A DNA stretch of 45,300 nt from Paraktedonobacter sp035294465 (lineage in GTDB: Bacteria > Chloroflexota > Ktedonobacteria > Ktedonobacterales > Ktedonobacteraceae): the NCBI GenBank assembly GCA_035294465.1, contig DATGKW010000102.1, forward strand, positions 1-45,300, given 5' to 3'. The notes beneath the pieces are model-generated. The model searched no databases and was not told where the DNA came from. It saw only the letters and a list, made by a program, of their open reading frames with translations. How positions within the stretch are numbered: the first letter of the stretch is position 1; each line of letters begins with the position of its first letter. Positions 18,044 through 25,711 of the stretch are shown here, piece by piece. The position numbers and the translations under genes were made by a program.

Positions 18044-19363
18044 ATGGAGACAAACAAAATCTCAACGGATGTAGTAGTTATCGGTGGCGGCCTCGCCGGC
18101 TTGAGCGCAGCTACCTATCTGGCTCAGGCTGGGATGGATGTGACGCTCTTCGAGAAGTCCAACGGCCTGGGTGGGCGCGCAGCTACCCAGGAGCACGAGG
18201 GCTACGTATTCAATCGTGGTGCTCACGCCTTCTACTATGGCAGCGCTGGTACCAGAGTGCTACGCGAACTGGGCGTCACCTATCGCTATAAGAATCCGTC
18301 TGGTGTACAACTTTATGAACAGGGCCGCTTCTATACCGCGCCCATCTCTATGAGCACAATTCTGCGCACAGACTTTCTCTCGGTTCTCGAAAAGGCGGAG
18401 TTTGTGCGCCTGTTCACAAAGATCATCCGCACCAGGCCCACCGGCGCCAGAGGACAGAGCGTGCGTGAATGGCTGGACCGTGAGGTGCAGAATCCGCACC
18501 TGTATCGAATGTTGACCACCTTTGCTCGCACTCTGACCTATTGCGCCAACCTTGATTTGATGAGCGCCGAGATTTTCCTCCAGCGCGTGGCTCTCAGCGA
18601 TATCCGCTACATCGACGGCGGCTGGCAGAGCCTGGTGGAGTCGTTGCGAACCAGGGCTGCAGAAGCGGGCGCATGTCTGATCAGCGGCGCGCGGGTCAGC
18701 GAACTGCTTCAGCAGGGAGAGCAAATCGAAGGTGTACGTCTGGCCGACGGCCACAGTGTGGCCGCTCGTGCAGTTGTTCTCGCTACTACCGCATCGGAGG
18801 CTCTCAAGCTGCTGGATGACGAGCGCTACGCGCCTCTGCGCCAGACAATCGCAGCTGTCCAGCCTGTGCATATCGCCTGCCTGGATGTTGCTCTGAGTCG
18901 TTTGCCCGCGCCTGAACATCCTATCGCTTTCGATCTGGAGCAGCCGCGTTTCCTGACCACCCAGTCGCTCTTTATCCATATTGCCCCCGAAGGTGGAGCG
19001 CTGATCCACACCTTTAAGCAGCTTGATCCCACCCGGTCCGGCGATCCGCAGCAGGACGAGCGCGATCTTGAGGAATGGCTGGATCTGGTCCAACCCGGAT
19101 GGCGTTCGGTGCTGGTCAAGCGCATCTACCTTCCGCGTATCGAAGCGATCAGCCTTCTGCCCTCTGCATATAGCGGCGGTCTCGCCGGGCGCCCAGGTGT
19201 CCAGGCTCCAGGAGCCAACAATCTCTACCTCGCCGGTGACTGGATCGGCAATGCTGGCTATCTCGCTGATGCCAGCCTCGCAAGTGCCCGCCAGGCTGCC
19301 CATCTTCTGATCCAGAATGGCCTGCCAGCCCGGCGCTTCCAGCTGGCGGAGAGTAGAGTATAG
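18044..19363 (+). CDS. FAD-dependent oxidoreductase, phytoene-desaturase/amine-oxidase-like
   Basis: The 439-residue product starts with a Rossmann dinucleotide motif, VVVIGGGLAGLSAATYLAQA (residues 10-29), then LFEKSNGLGGRAAT, which is the GG-R motif of the amine oxidase, phytoene desaturase and protoporphyrinogen oxidase superfamily. The C-terminal FAD-contact segment is NNLYLAGDWIGNAGYLADAS. No signal peptide or membrane helix is visible. The substrate cannot be read. ECF41 sigma factors are typically encoded next to oxidoreductases, carboxymuconolactone decarboxylases or epimerases, and this gene fills that role: it has an ECF41 promoter and is followed by the sigma gene. The ATG at 18044 follows AAGGAG by eight bases; the frame extends upstream but includes the promoter. 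Confidence 0.88.
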   Translation: METNKISTDVVVIGGGLAGLSAATYLAQAGMDVTLFEKSNGLGGRAATQEHEGYVFNRGAHAFYYGSAGTRVLRELGVTYRYKNPSGVQLYEQGRFYTAPISMSTILRTDFLSVLEKAEFVRLFTKIIRTRPTGARGQSVREWLDREVQNPHLYRMLTTFARTLTYCANLDLMSAEIFLQRVALSDIRYIDGGWQSLVESLRTRAAEAGACLISGARVSELLQQGEQIEGVRLADGHSVAARAVVLATTASEALKLLDDERYAPLRQTIAAVQPVHIACLDVALSRLPAPEHPIAFDLEQPRFLTTQSLFIHIAPEGGALIHTFKQLDPTRSGDPQQDERDLEEWLDLVQPGWRSVLVKRIYLPRIEAISLLPSAYSGGLAGRPGVQAPGANNLYLAGDWIGNAGYLADASLASARQAAHLLIQNGLPARRFQLAESRV

Positions 19364-19392
19364 TACGAAATACGTGAGAAGGATGCGTATCT

Positions 19393-19437
19393 CACTGGAT
19401 GCAGCGACGCCCTTTGTGCGCGTCGCTGCATCCAGTG
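19393..19437. terminator. 18-bp hairpin between oxidoreductase and sigma genes
   Basis: Arms 19393-19410 and 19420-19437 pair perfectly with a nine-base loop. No T tract follows, so it may act as a weak terminator or stabilise the 3' end of the oxidoreductase mRNA. It implies that the sigma gene is mainly read from its own promoter. Confidence 0.6.
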
Positions 19438-19459
19438 GATATGATTCAGACGAATTTCA

Positions 19460-19465
19460 TATAAT
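19460..19465 (+). promoter_or_regulatory. -10 element of the sigma gene, leaderless start
   Basis: A perfect TATAAT ends six bases before the ATG at 19472, and no Shine-Dalgarno sequence precedes that ATG. Transcription would begin at or next to the initiation codon. No good -35 hexamer is present. Confidence 0.5.
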
Positions 19466-19471
19466 CGAAAC

Positions 19472-20347
19472 ATGAGTAAACCAGAAGATACTGCGCACAT
19501 TTTTCAGCAATATCGTTTGCTGCTTTTCTCTATCGCTTATCGCATGCTTGGCAGCGCCACCGACGCTGAAGATATCATCCAGGATGCCTTTGTGCGCTGG
19601 CTCCAGTCCGATGACAAAGATATCCAATCGCCCAAAGCCTATCTCTCGACCATCGTTGTGCGCCTCTGCCTCGACCAATTGCGCTCGTCCAGAGAGCAGC
19701 GTGAAGTCTATGTGGGACCCTGGCTTCCCGAGCCTATTGCAACTGGTCAGATGCCCGAACTATCCGAGACGGCCGCGCAGGCAGAATCGCTTTCGCTGGC
19801 CTTCCTTCTGATGCTGGAAAAACTCAATCCTCTGGAACGAGCTATTTTCCTCCTGCGCGAAGTCTTCGAGTACGAATACGGCGAGATCGCCGCTATCGTC
19901 GAAAAAAGCGAAGCCAACTGCCGCCAGATCTTCCACCGTGCCCAGCAGCATCTTGGGAAGGACCGCGCACGCTTCTCTGTCTCGCGCGAGCAGCAAGAGC
20001 GCATCACCAATCGCTTTCTCCAGGCCACCCTCAACGGCGATATACAAGGGCTACTCAGCTTGCTAAGTGATGACATTATCTCCATGGGTGACAGCGGCGG
20101 CAAAACTGCGCTAAAAGCCGGCCGGATGCCAGTCTATGGACCAGATAAAGTGGCTCGTGGCTACCTTGGCGCTCTGCGCAGCCTGCCTACCGGCGTAGTC
20201 CCACGTGCCGTTGAGGTCAATGGCCAGCCAGCCATCGTTGGCTATCTCGATGAAAAACCTGTTGGTGCAGTTCTCTTCCAGTTCGAGAATGAGCGGATTT
20301 CGCGTCTCTATTATGTGATTAATCCTGATAAGCTGAGCTGGCTGTGA
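19472..20347 (+). CDS. ECF41-family RNA polymerase sigma factor (SigJ-like)
   Basis: The 291-residue product has sigma region 2 (YRMLGSATDAEDIIQDAFVRW, about 23-43), region 4 (FEYEYGEIAAIVEKSEANCRQ, about 132-152) and the C-terminal SnoaL-like extension that defines ECF41. Diagnostic motifs are WLPEP in the linker (84-88), a GDSGGK version of the DGGGK motif (206-211) and NPDKL near the end (284-288). In this family the extension replaces a separate anti-sigma factor and tunes activity. The partner promoter is seen at 17959-17985 upstream of the oxidoreductase gene. The start is the ATG directly after a TATAAT box; no Shine-Dalgarno site is present. The Ser in the D(S)GGK motif is a small deviation from the commonest form. 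Confidence 0.93.
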   Translation: MSKPEDTAHIFQQYRLLLFSIAYRMLGSATDAEDIIQDAFVRWLQSDDKDIQSPKAYLSTIVVRLCLDQLRSSREQREVYVGPWLPEPIATGQMPELSETAAQAESLSLAFLLMLEKLNPLERAIFLLREVFEYEYGEIAAIVEKSEANCRQIFHRAQQHLGKDRARFSVSREQQERITNRFLQATLNGDIQGLLSLLSDDIISMGDSGGKTALKAGRMPVYGPDKVARGYLGALRSLPTGVVPRAVEVNGQPAIVGYLDEKPVGAVLFQFENERISRLYYVINPDKLSWL

Positions 20348-20383
20348 GCATCGTTTTCAGCCCCCATATTTCCTGAGATTTGT

Positions 20384-21250
20384 CTAGGGAAATGCGGAGG
20401 CAAGTTCCTGCACCTGCCGGGATCTGGCCTGCCGATACAGAGCGGTGAGCGTGCCTATGCCGGCAGCGCCCAGGATCACTGTGGTTGTGGGAAAAGAGAT
20501 CCCGAGAGCAGTGGGAATAGAGAGCGTATTAGGCAGCCCGTCCCACAGAGCATGCAGGGTAGAGACAAAGAGATAGGTCAGGATTACGAGCCAGGTGATG
20601 CGAAAGCGACCGGGAGCGCTCTGGCGGAACAACACTGCTCCCAGGATGCCGGTCCACACCCCGTGGCCCAATGGCGCGAACAGCCCTCGAATGATGGTCT
20701 CTGTAATCGAGGCACCGATATGGCCGTGACTCACCAGCAACTCCGTGAAGGCGTAGCCGGTGCTTTCCAATGCAGCGAATCCCATGCCGACCGCGCCACC
20801 TAGCAGAAGCCCATCCATCTGTGAGGTATGACGCATCCGTCGTGCCAGGAAGGCCACCACCACGATTTTGCACCCTTCCTCGATCAAGCCAACGCCGAAG
20901 GCTCCGCCCAGAGATAGCCCCTTAGTAGGGTTCGCCGGGGCAGGAATCAAGAGCGATTCAAGAATGGATGCCCCGAGCACTCCCAGGATTCCGCCGAGGC
21001 AGAAACTTTTTGTTACCGCATCCGGTGAAAGCTCGCTCAGGTGCTGATGGTCGTATAAGAAAGCGACGAAGACAACCGGCACGAGGAAGTTCCCGATCAG
21101 CAGGACGGTTGGATAAAGATTCAGGTTGGTAGTCCAGAACATAACTACCGTTGTGGCTATAAAGAGAACTATACCAACCAGCAGGGCGCGCAACCATCCC
21201 CAACTGCGCCGCGGTAGTTTAAGGGGTGAAACCGGCGTTTTTTCAGCCAT
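20384..21250 (-). CDS. PrsW-family intramembrane metalloprotease
   Basis: The 288-residue product has about eight hydrophobic segments and the PrsW/CAAX-protease-like motifs: LIEEGCK (122-128, the EE pair), GMGFAALESTGYAF (155-168), RGLFAPLGHGVWTG (188-201) and HALWD (233-237). The glutamates and histidines in these motifs are the expected metal ligands. The best-known member, Bacillus PrsW, cleaves an anti-sigma factor, but many homologues have other or unknown substrates. The ATG at 21250 follows AGGAGG by six bases. It converges on the ECF41 sigma gene with only 36 bases between; ECF41 factors do not normally use a membrane anti-sigma factor, so a functional link is not implied. The upstream gap 21251-21463 shows only the weak hairpin listed next. 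Confidence 0.88.
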   Translation of the reverse strand: MAEKTPVSPLKLPRRSWGWLRALLVGIVLFIATTVVMFWTTNLNLYPTVLLIGNFLVPVVFVAFLYDHQHLSELSPDAVTKSFCLGGILGVLGASILESLLIPAPANPTKGLSLGGAFGVGLIEEGCKIVVVAFLARRMRHTSQMDGLLLGGAVGMGFAALESTGYAFTELLVSHGHIGASITETIIRGLFAPLGHGVWTGILGAVLFRQSAPGRFRITWLVILTYLFVSTLHALWDGLPNTLSIPTALGISFPTTTVILGAAGIGTLTALYRQARSRQVQELASAFP

Positions 21251-21424
21251 AACAATCCTCCTCATCCTCTTTCCGCTTCGCGGAATTTCTTTCTTTTTCC
21301 TATCGGCGCGTTCCTCTGTTTTAAACAGGTCCAGGATTGCTCATAGGACTATTCTGCTGCCGGATAAGTCGGGGCCGCGCGCGCCTGCGAGGAAGCGGAG
21401 GCTGCATGAACAGGAGAGGGTCCA

Positions 21425-21446
21425 TTACTCAGAAAGGAATGAGTAA
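21425..21446. terminator. Possible weak terminator after the epimerase gene
   Basis: TTACTC (21425-21430) pairs with GAGTAA (21441-21446), and flanking GGGTCC/GGGCCC could extend the stem imperfectly. It lies just past the minus-strand epimerase stop. There is no T run. Confidence 0.3.
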
Positions 21447-21463
21447 AGCGGGCCCATCTACTT

Positions 21464-22198
21464 TTAACGGAAATGTTCCAGGGACAGCCGAGCGCTTTGC
21501 AGCGAAGGTTGCGTAGGATGGTCATGCTCGACAACCGCCCAGATGCCCTGCTGCTGCGCGAAGCTGCTGATTCCTTGCATATCCAGCGTACCCTGACCGA
21601 CTTCAGTCATTGAGCCATCCGCGGCCATATCTTTAAAGTGAATGAGCGCGATCCGCTGCTTTAATGTATTCAACAGAGCCAGCGGATCGTGGCCAGCGAA
21701 GGCTATCCAGTAAATATCCAGTTCGACTTTGACCAGCGCGGGATCGGTCGCTTCCAGAAAGTGGTCGTACCACGTGCGTTCACCAAGCCGGGCAAATTCA
21801 AAGTTGTGGTTGTGATAGCCAAAGGTGATGCCTGCATCAAGGCAGCGCTGCCCAAGCTCATTGAGGCGAGGCGCGAGCGCCTGGATACCTTCGAGCGAGC
21901 GCCATTCTGGGGCCAGCCAGGGCAGAATAATTGCTGTGCAGCCGATAGTCTGGCAATACTCGATAGACGCATCCAGCCGCTCGCCGGTCAGCTCGTCCAT
22001 GCCAACGTGCGAACCCACCGCCTGCAAACCCGTTTCGGCTAGCAGAGAACGCATCGCCTGGGCTGAAAGATCGCCATAGCCGGCAAATTCAACGCCCGCG
22101 TAACCCATCTCCGCCACCTGGCGCAGCGTCCCGGCGAAATCCCGGCCCGTTTCATCACGTACCGTATAAAGTTGAAGTGCGACCTGTTGTATAGTCAT
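21464..22198 (-). CDS. Sugar phosphate isomerase/epimerase-type TIM barrel protein (short form)
   Basis: The 244-residue product is a xylose-isomerase-like TIM barrel (AP endonuclease 2 superfamily). It starts QVALQLYTVRDETGRDF and has the metal-ligand strands FGYHNHNFEF, VKVELDIYWI, IALIHFKDM and WAVVEHDHP. Such proteins isomerise or epimerise sugars or inositols, and some act as lyases or hydrolases on 3-keto-glycosides together with Gfo/Idh/MocA oxidoreductases. The ATG has AGAGG ten bases upstream. A terminator hairpin separates it from the oxidoreductase gene upstream, so it may be transcribed separately or only by readthrough. The exact reaction is unknown. Confidence 0.85.
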   Translation of the reverse strand: MTIQQVALQLYTVRDETGRDFAGTLRQVAEMGYAGVEFAGYGDLSAQAMRSLLAETGLQAVGSHVGMDELTGERLDASIEYCQTIGCTAIILPWLAPEWRSLEGIQALAPRLNELGQRCLDAGITFGYHNHNFEFARLGERTWYDHFLEATDPALVKVELDIYWIAFAGHDPLALLNTLKQRIALIHFKDMAADGSMTEVGQGTLDMQGISSFAQQQGIWAVVEHDHPTQPSLQSARLSLEHFR

Positions 22199-22240
22199 AT
22201 ATACTTTACCTCTATCGATTGTACTACTTCTTACACATGA

Positions 22241-22267
22241 AAAAATCGGCAGAGAGGGCCGATTTTT
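22241..22267 (-). terminator. Rho-independent terminator
   Basis: AAAAATCGGC (22241-22250) pairs with GCCGATTTTT (22258-22267) around a seven-base loop, and on the minus strand the stem runs into TTTTTTC. It lies 25 bases after the oxidoreductase stop codon and should end most transcription of the upstream cluster. Confidence 0.75.
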
Positions 22268-22292
22268 ATGCGCTATATGTATCAGCGGTAGT

Positions 22293-23438
22293 CTAGAGAT
22301 CTACCCAGACTGCGCCCTTGTGCGAGCTTTCAACGACGCGCTGAATGAAGCGCATGCCGCGCAAGCCATCCGCGACGGTGGGATAGTCGTGGAGCGGCGT
22401 CTGACCGGACTCCACGCGACGGATATCGGCGATGGCCAGGCGATACAGGTTGGCGAAAGCTTCGAGATAGCCTTCCGGGTGTCCGGCTGGCAGGCGCGTC
22501 AAAGCTTTTGCCTCGTCGCTTAGATAAGGCATGCCGGTACGCAAAATCTGCTGCGGTCCGTCCGCTGGTTTGTAGATGAGCGTATTTGGCTCCATCTGGT
22601 GCCATTCCAGGCCGGCTTTCGTCCCATAAATGCGGATGCTAAGCGCGTTCTCTTCTCCTGTCGCAATCTGCGAACAGGTTAAGACGCCTTTGCCTCCATT
22701 TTCCAGGCGCAGCAGAACATTCGCGTCATCGTCTAAGCGCCGGCCTTCGACGAAGGTCGTCAGGTCCGCGCACACTGCCGCGATTTTCAGCCCGGTAATA
22801 AATGAGAGCAGGTTTTCGGCGTGCGTGCCGATGTCACCGACGCAACCCGCGATTCCTGAGCGCGCGGGATCGGTGCGCCACTCCGCCTGTTTGTTGCCGA
22901 GACGCTCCTGGGGTTCTGCTAACCAGCCCTGGACGTATTCGACCAGAACTTTGCGAATCGTGCCAAGCTCGCCCTGCCGAACCATCTGGCGGGCCTGGCG
23001 CACAAGAGGATAGCCGGTATAGTTGTGGGTCAGCGCGAAGATAAGCTGTTTCTGCTCAACAAGCTGTACTAGAGCCTCGGCCTCCGCCAGCGTGAAAGTC
23101 ACAGGCTTGTCGCATACTACGTGGATGCCATGTTCCAGAAAGGCGCGTGCGACGGGATAGTGCAGGTGATTAGGAGTAGTCACCATCACAAAATCGATGC
23201 TATCGGGCAGGCTGGCTTCGCGCTCCGCCATCTCCTCGAAGCTGGCATAGGAGCGGGACAGAAACCACGCCTTCGCAGATGTAGCGGCTCGCTCAGGATT
23301 GGCGGACATCGCGCCCGCGACAACTTCGGCCTGTCCATCCAGCTCGGAGGCGATGCGATGGACCGCGCCGATAAACGAACCCTGACCTCCGCCCACGATG
23401 CCAGCGCGCAATTTTCGCTGAGAGATATCTTGCTTCAC
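22293..23438 (-). CDS. Gfo/Idh/MocA-family oxidoreductase A
   Basis: The 381-residue product has an N-terminal Rossmann fold (LRAGIVGGGQGSFIGAVH, about 10-27) and the family catalytic features: DKP with Lys about 111 and GDIGTHAENLL with Asp about 202 and His about 206. These enzymes oxidise or reduce sugars and inositols using tightly bound or free NAD(P). The GTG start overlaps the stop codon of the upstream TIM barrel gene (GTGA), with GGGGGTG just before it, so the two are translationally coupled and probably act in sequence. A terminator follows. Pairing of this family with xylose-isomerase-like proteins is typical of inositol routes and of oxidative (3-keto) glycoside cleavage; I cannot tell which from sequence alone. 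Confidence 0.9.
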   Translation of the reverse strand: MKQDISQRKLRAGIVGGGQGSFIGAVHRIASELDGQAEVVAGAMSANPERAATSAKAWFLSRSYASFEEMAEREASLPDSIDFVMVTTPNHLHYPVARAFLEHGIHVVCDKPVTFTLAEAEALVQLVEQKQLIFALTHNYTGYPLVRQARQMVRQGELGTIRKVLVEYVQGWLAEPQERLGNKQAEWRTDPARSGIAGCVGDIGTHAENLLSFITGLKIAAVCADLTTFVEGRRLDDDANVLLRLENGGKGVLTCSQIATGEENALSIRIYGTKAGLEWHQMEPNTLIYKPADGPQQILRTGMPYLSDEAKALTRLPAGHPEGYLEAFANLYRLAIADIRRVESGQTPLHDYPTVADGLRGMRFIQRVVESSHKGAVWVDL

Positions 23439-24487
23439 AGCTGCACCCCCAGTATGCGATATAAAGCTTGCTCATCGTTTGCTCCTCCGGCGAAATCATC
23501 GAAGGCATGTGTAGGCGTATCGATCAGCATGCTGCGAATGAAGGCCGCGCCTTCGCGAGCGCCCTGGACCGAATCCTTGATGCAGCATTCCCATTCGAGA
23601 ACGGCCCAGCCGGTAAAGCCGTACTGCGTCAATTTGGAGAAAACGCGTTTGAAATCGACCTGCCCATCTCCCGTGCTGCGGAAGCGCCCCGGTCGATCTA
23701 TCCAGTCCTGGTAGCCGCCGTAGACGCCGGAGCGCGGCGAGGGATGATACTCGGCATCTTTGACATGGAAGGCTTTGATATAGTCGTGGTAGACATCCAG
23801 ATAGCCGATATAATCCAGGCATTGAAGAACGAAGTGCGAGGGATCGTAGAGAATACGCGCGCGTGGATGGTTGCCGGTGGCTTCCAGGAAGCGCTCGAAA
23901 GTGACGCCATCGTGGAGATCTTCACCTGGATGGATCTCGTAGGCCAGGTCGATCCCGTACTCGTCCGCGACGTTCAGAATGGGCTGCCAGCGCCGCGCCA
24001 GCTCGCGAAAACCCAGCTCAACCAGGCCCGCCGGTCGCTGAGGCCAGGGATACATGGTTGGCCAGAGCAGGGCGCCTGAGAACGTGGGGATGACGCTCAG
24101 CCCTAGATTGCTCGAAGCCTTGATGGCCTGGATCATGCTGTTCACGGCCCACTCGGTGCGCTCTTTGGGATGACCATGCAGCGCCGGAGGGGCAAAACTG
24201 TCGAACAGGAGGTCATAAGCGGGATGAACTGCAACAAGCTGACCGATCAGGTGTGTTGCTAGCTCGGTGATGGTCAGCCCGTTACATTGCCCCTTCAGAT
24301 CGTCGCAGTACTGCTTTGACTCCGCAGCAGCCTTCAGATCGATCAACCGGCTCTCCCAGGCAGGAATCTGCACGCCGATAAATCCCTGTTCTTTGGCCCA
24401 GGCGGTGATATGCTCCAATGTATCATATGGTGGAGTATCCTGCACGAATTGCGCTAAGAAGAGAGCCGGTCCTTTGATTTGTGCCAT
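23435..24487 (-). CDS. Sugar phosphate isomerase/epimerase-type TIM barrel protein (long form)
   Basis: The 350-residue product is a longer xylose-isomerase-like barrel. Probable metal ligands lie in LAYEIHPGEDLHDG, ARILYDPSHF, IKAFHVKDAE and WAVLEWEC. The product is about 100 residues longer than the neighbouring short epimerase, with extra segments near the N-terminus and a C-terminal tail, and the two are not recent duplicates. The ATG at 24487 follows AGGAG by seven bases and lies 15 bases after the preceding oxidoreductase stop; its own stop overlaps the next start. It is therefore sandwiched between two Gfo/Idh/MocA genes in one operon. A sugar isomerase, keto-sugar lyase or hydrolase role is inferred. 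Confidence 0.88.
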   Translation of the reverse strand: MAQIKGPALFLAQFVQDTPPYDTLEHITAWAKEQGFIGVQIPAWESRLIDLKAAAESKQYCDDLKGQCNGLTITELATHLIGQLVAVHPAYDLLFDSFAPPALHGHPKERTEWAVNSMIQAIKASSNLGLSVIPTFSGALLWPTMYPWPQRPAGLVELGFRELARRWQPILNVADEYGIDLAYEIHPGEDLHDGVTFERFLEATGNHPRARILYDPSHFVLQCLDYIGYLDVYHDYIKAFHVKDAEYHPSPRSGVYGGYQDWIDRPGRFRSTGDGQVDFKRVFSKLTQYGFTGWAVLEWECCIKDSVQGAREGAAFIRSMLIDTPTHAFDDFAGGANDEQALYRILGVQL

Positions 24488-24502
24488 GCATTTTCTCCTT
24501 CC

Positions 24503-25600
24503 TCATTCATAGGCCGGGGCGTCTGGCGTGAACGGCTCTGGCCGCTGGCATGAGCTGGCCAGAGCGATATGCCTGCCCTCGGCGGCAGATTGCAGAAACG
24601 ATTCGATCACGTCAAGAACATGATACGCCATTTCGCCGTTCGCGCGGTGAACACGATCAGTATGCATGGCGCTAATCATGTCGGTCAGACCAAGTCCGCG
24701 GCCGTTCGCCAGGGAGCTATGGGTCAGCGGGATCTCTTGCCAGGCGTTTTCCCTGGCTCGACGCAGATACACCGGCCCGCCAAAGGTATTCGGATCGGGT
24801 GTGCTGAGCGACCCTTCTGTTCCATAAATCTCGATATATGGCAGGCGGTGGTGCCAGACATCAAAACTGGTGATGATCGTGCCAACGACGCCGTTCGCGA
24901 ATTCTATCAGGCCGGTGACATGCGTTGGTGTATTCACTGGAATTGTACCACCTGTTCCGCCCGGACTGGTCACGACGCGTTCGGAGAAGGTTGTCTTGGC
25001 GACGGCGCTGACGCGGCTGATCGGTCCAAGCATCGCGATCAGCGCAGTGAGGTAATATGGTCCCATATCAAAGAGTGGCCCCGCGCCGGGCTGGTAGAAA
25101 AACGCGGGATCAGGATGCCAGTGCTCCATGCCGTGATTCAGCAGGAAGGCTGTAGCCGCTACCGGTGTGCCAATCGCTCCATCATTGATCAGCCGAATGC
25201 ATGTTTGCAGGCCCTGACCCAAAAAGGTGTCGGGCGCGCAGCCTACGCGCAGGTGCTGCGCGGATGCAGCTCGCAGGATAGCCTGACCATCGGCGCGTGT
25301 GGTTGCCAGTGGCTTTTCGCTGTAAATTGCTTTGCTGGCTGCCAGCGCCGCCAGGGAAACTTCCGCGTGAGCGGTGGGCACGGTCAGATTGACCACCACC
25401 TCGATCTCCGGGTCGGCGAGCAATTCCGCGACACTGCAAACTCTCGGCACTCCAAATTTCTCAGCCTGGGCCTGTGCGCGTGCCCGGTCGATATCGGCGC
25501 AGGCCACGATGCGCATATTGCTAAACAGTTGTGGCGCTTTGAGGTAAACGGAACTGATGGTGCCGCAGCCAATGATTCCTACTGTGGTATATGTGTTCAT
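24503..25600 (-). CDS. Gfo/Idh/MocA-family oxidoreductase B
   Basis: The 365-residue product has the Rossmann motif VGIIGCGTISSVYLKAPQLF (about 7-26), the catalytic SEKP (Lys about 96) and LFDMGPYYLTALIAMLG, where the usual His is Tyr, as in one large subgroup of the family. It is clearly different from oxidoreductase A, so the cluster holds two distinct activities. The ATG at 25600 is chosen because the Rossmann strand follows directly; the frame extends 22 codons upstream across a hairpin. The Shine-Dalgarno site is weak (GGAAGGAA lies rather far upstream). It follows the GH1 gene by 111 bases with a hairpin between. The substrate is unknown, probably a glycoside or free sugar. Confidence 0.88.
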   Translation of the reverse strand: MNTYTTVGIIGCGTISSVYLKAPQLFSNMRIVACADIDRARAQAQAEKFGVPRVCSVAELLADPEIEVVVNLTVPTAHAEVSLAALAASKAIYSEKPLATTRADGQAILRAASAQHLRVGCAPDTFLGQGLQTCIRLINDGAIGTPVAATAFLLNHGMEHWHPDPAFFYQPGAGPLFDMGPYYLTALIAMLGPISRVSAVAKTTFSERVVTSPGGTGGTIPVNTPTHVTGLIEFANGVVGTIITSFDVWHHRLPYIEIYGTEGSLSTPDPNTFGGPVYLRRARENAWQEIPLTHSSLANGRGLGLTDMISAMHTDRVHRANGEMAYHVLDVIESFLQSAAEGRHIALASSCQRPEPFTPDAPAYE

Positions 25601-25640
25601 AATGTTCGCCGATTGTTTCCTTCCGTTTTTCTCCAAAATA

Positions 25641-25672
25641 GCCCCTATGATATTGAATAATACCATAGGGGC
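25641..25672 (-). terminator. Hairpin between GH1 and oxidoreductase B genes
   Basis: GCCCCTATG (25641-25649) pairs with CATAGGGGC (25664-25672) with a 14-base loop. On the minus strand the stem is followed by TATTTTGG. It could reduce expression of the oxidoreductase and isomerase genes relative to GH1. Confidence 0.5.
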
Positions 25673-25711
25673 CGGGTGACAGGTTGTAGCAGACGGAGTG
25701 GATCTTGTTCT

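Noticed and set aside
18260..19303. Open frame of 347 codons on the minus strand
   Set aside because: It is antisense to the FAD oxidoreductase, has no recognisable motif and no credible start site.
20348..20383. Possible terminator between the sigma factor and PrsW genes
   Set aside because: Only a six-base ATTTCC/GGAAAT stem that overlaps the PrsW stop region was seen, too weak to list.
20384..21250. PrsW as the activating protease of the neighbouring ECF41 sigma factor
   Set aside because: ECF41 factors carry their own C-terminal regulatory domain, no anti-sigma gene is nearby, and the genes are convergent, so adjacency alone does not support the link.
24569..25660. Open frame of 363 codons on the plus strand
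   Set aside because: It mirrors oxidoreductase B in the complementary frame and shows no protein family features.
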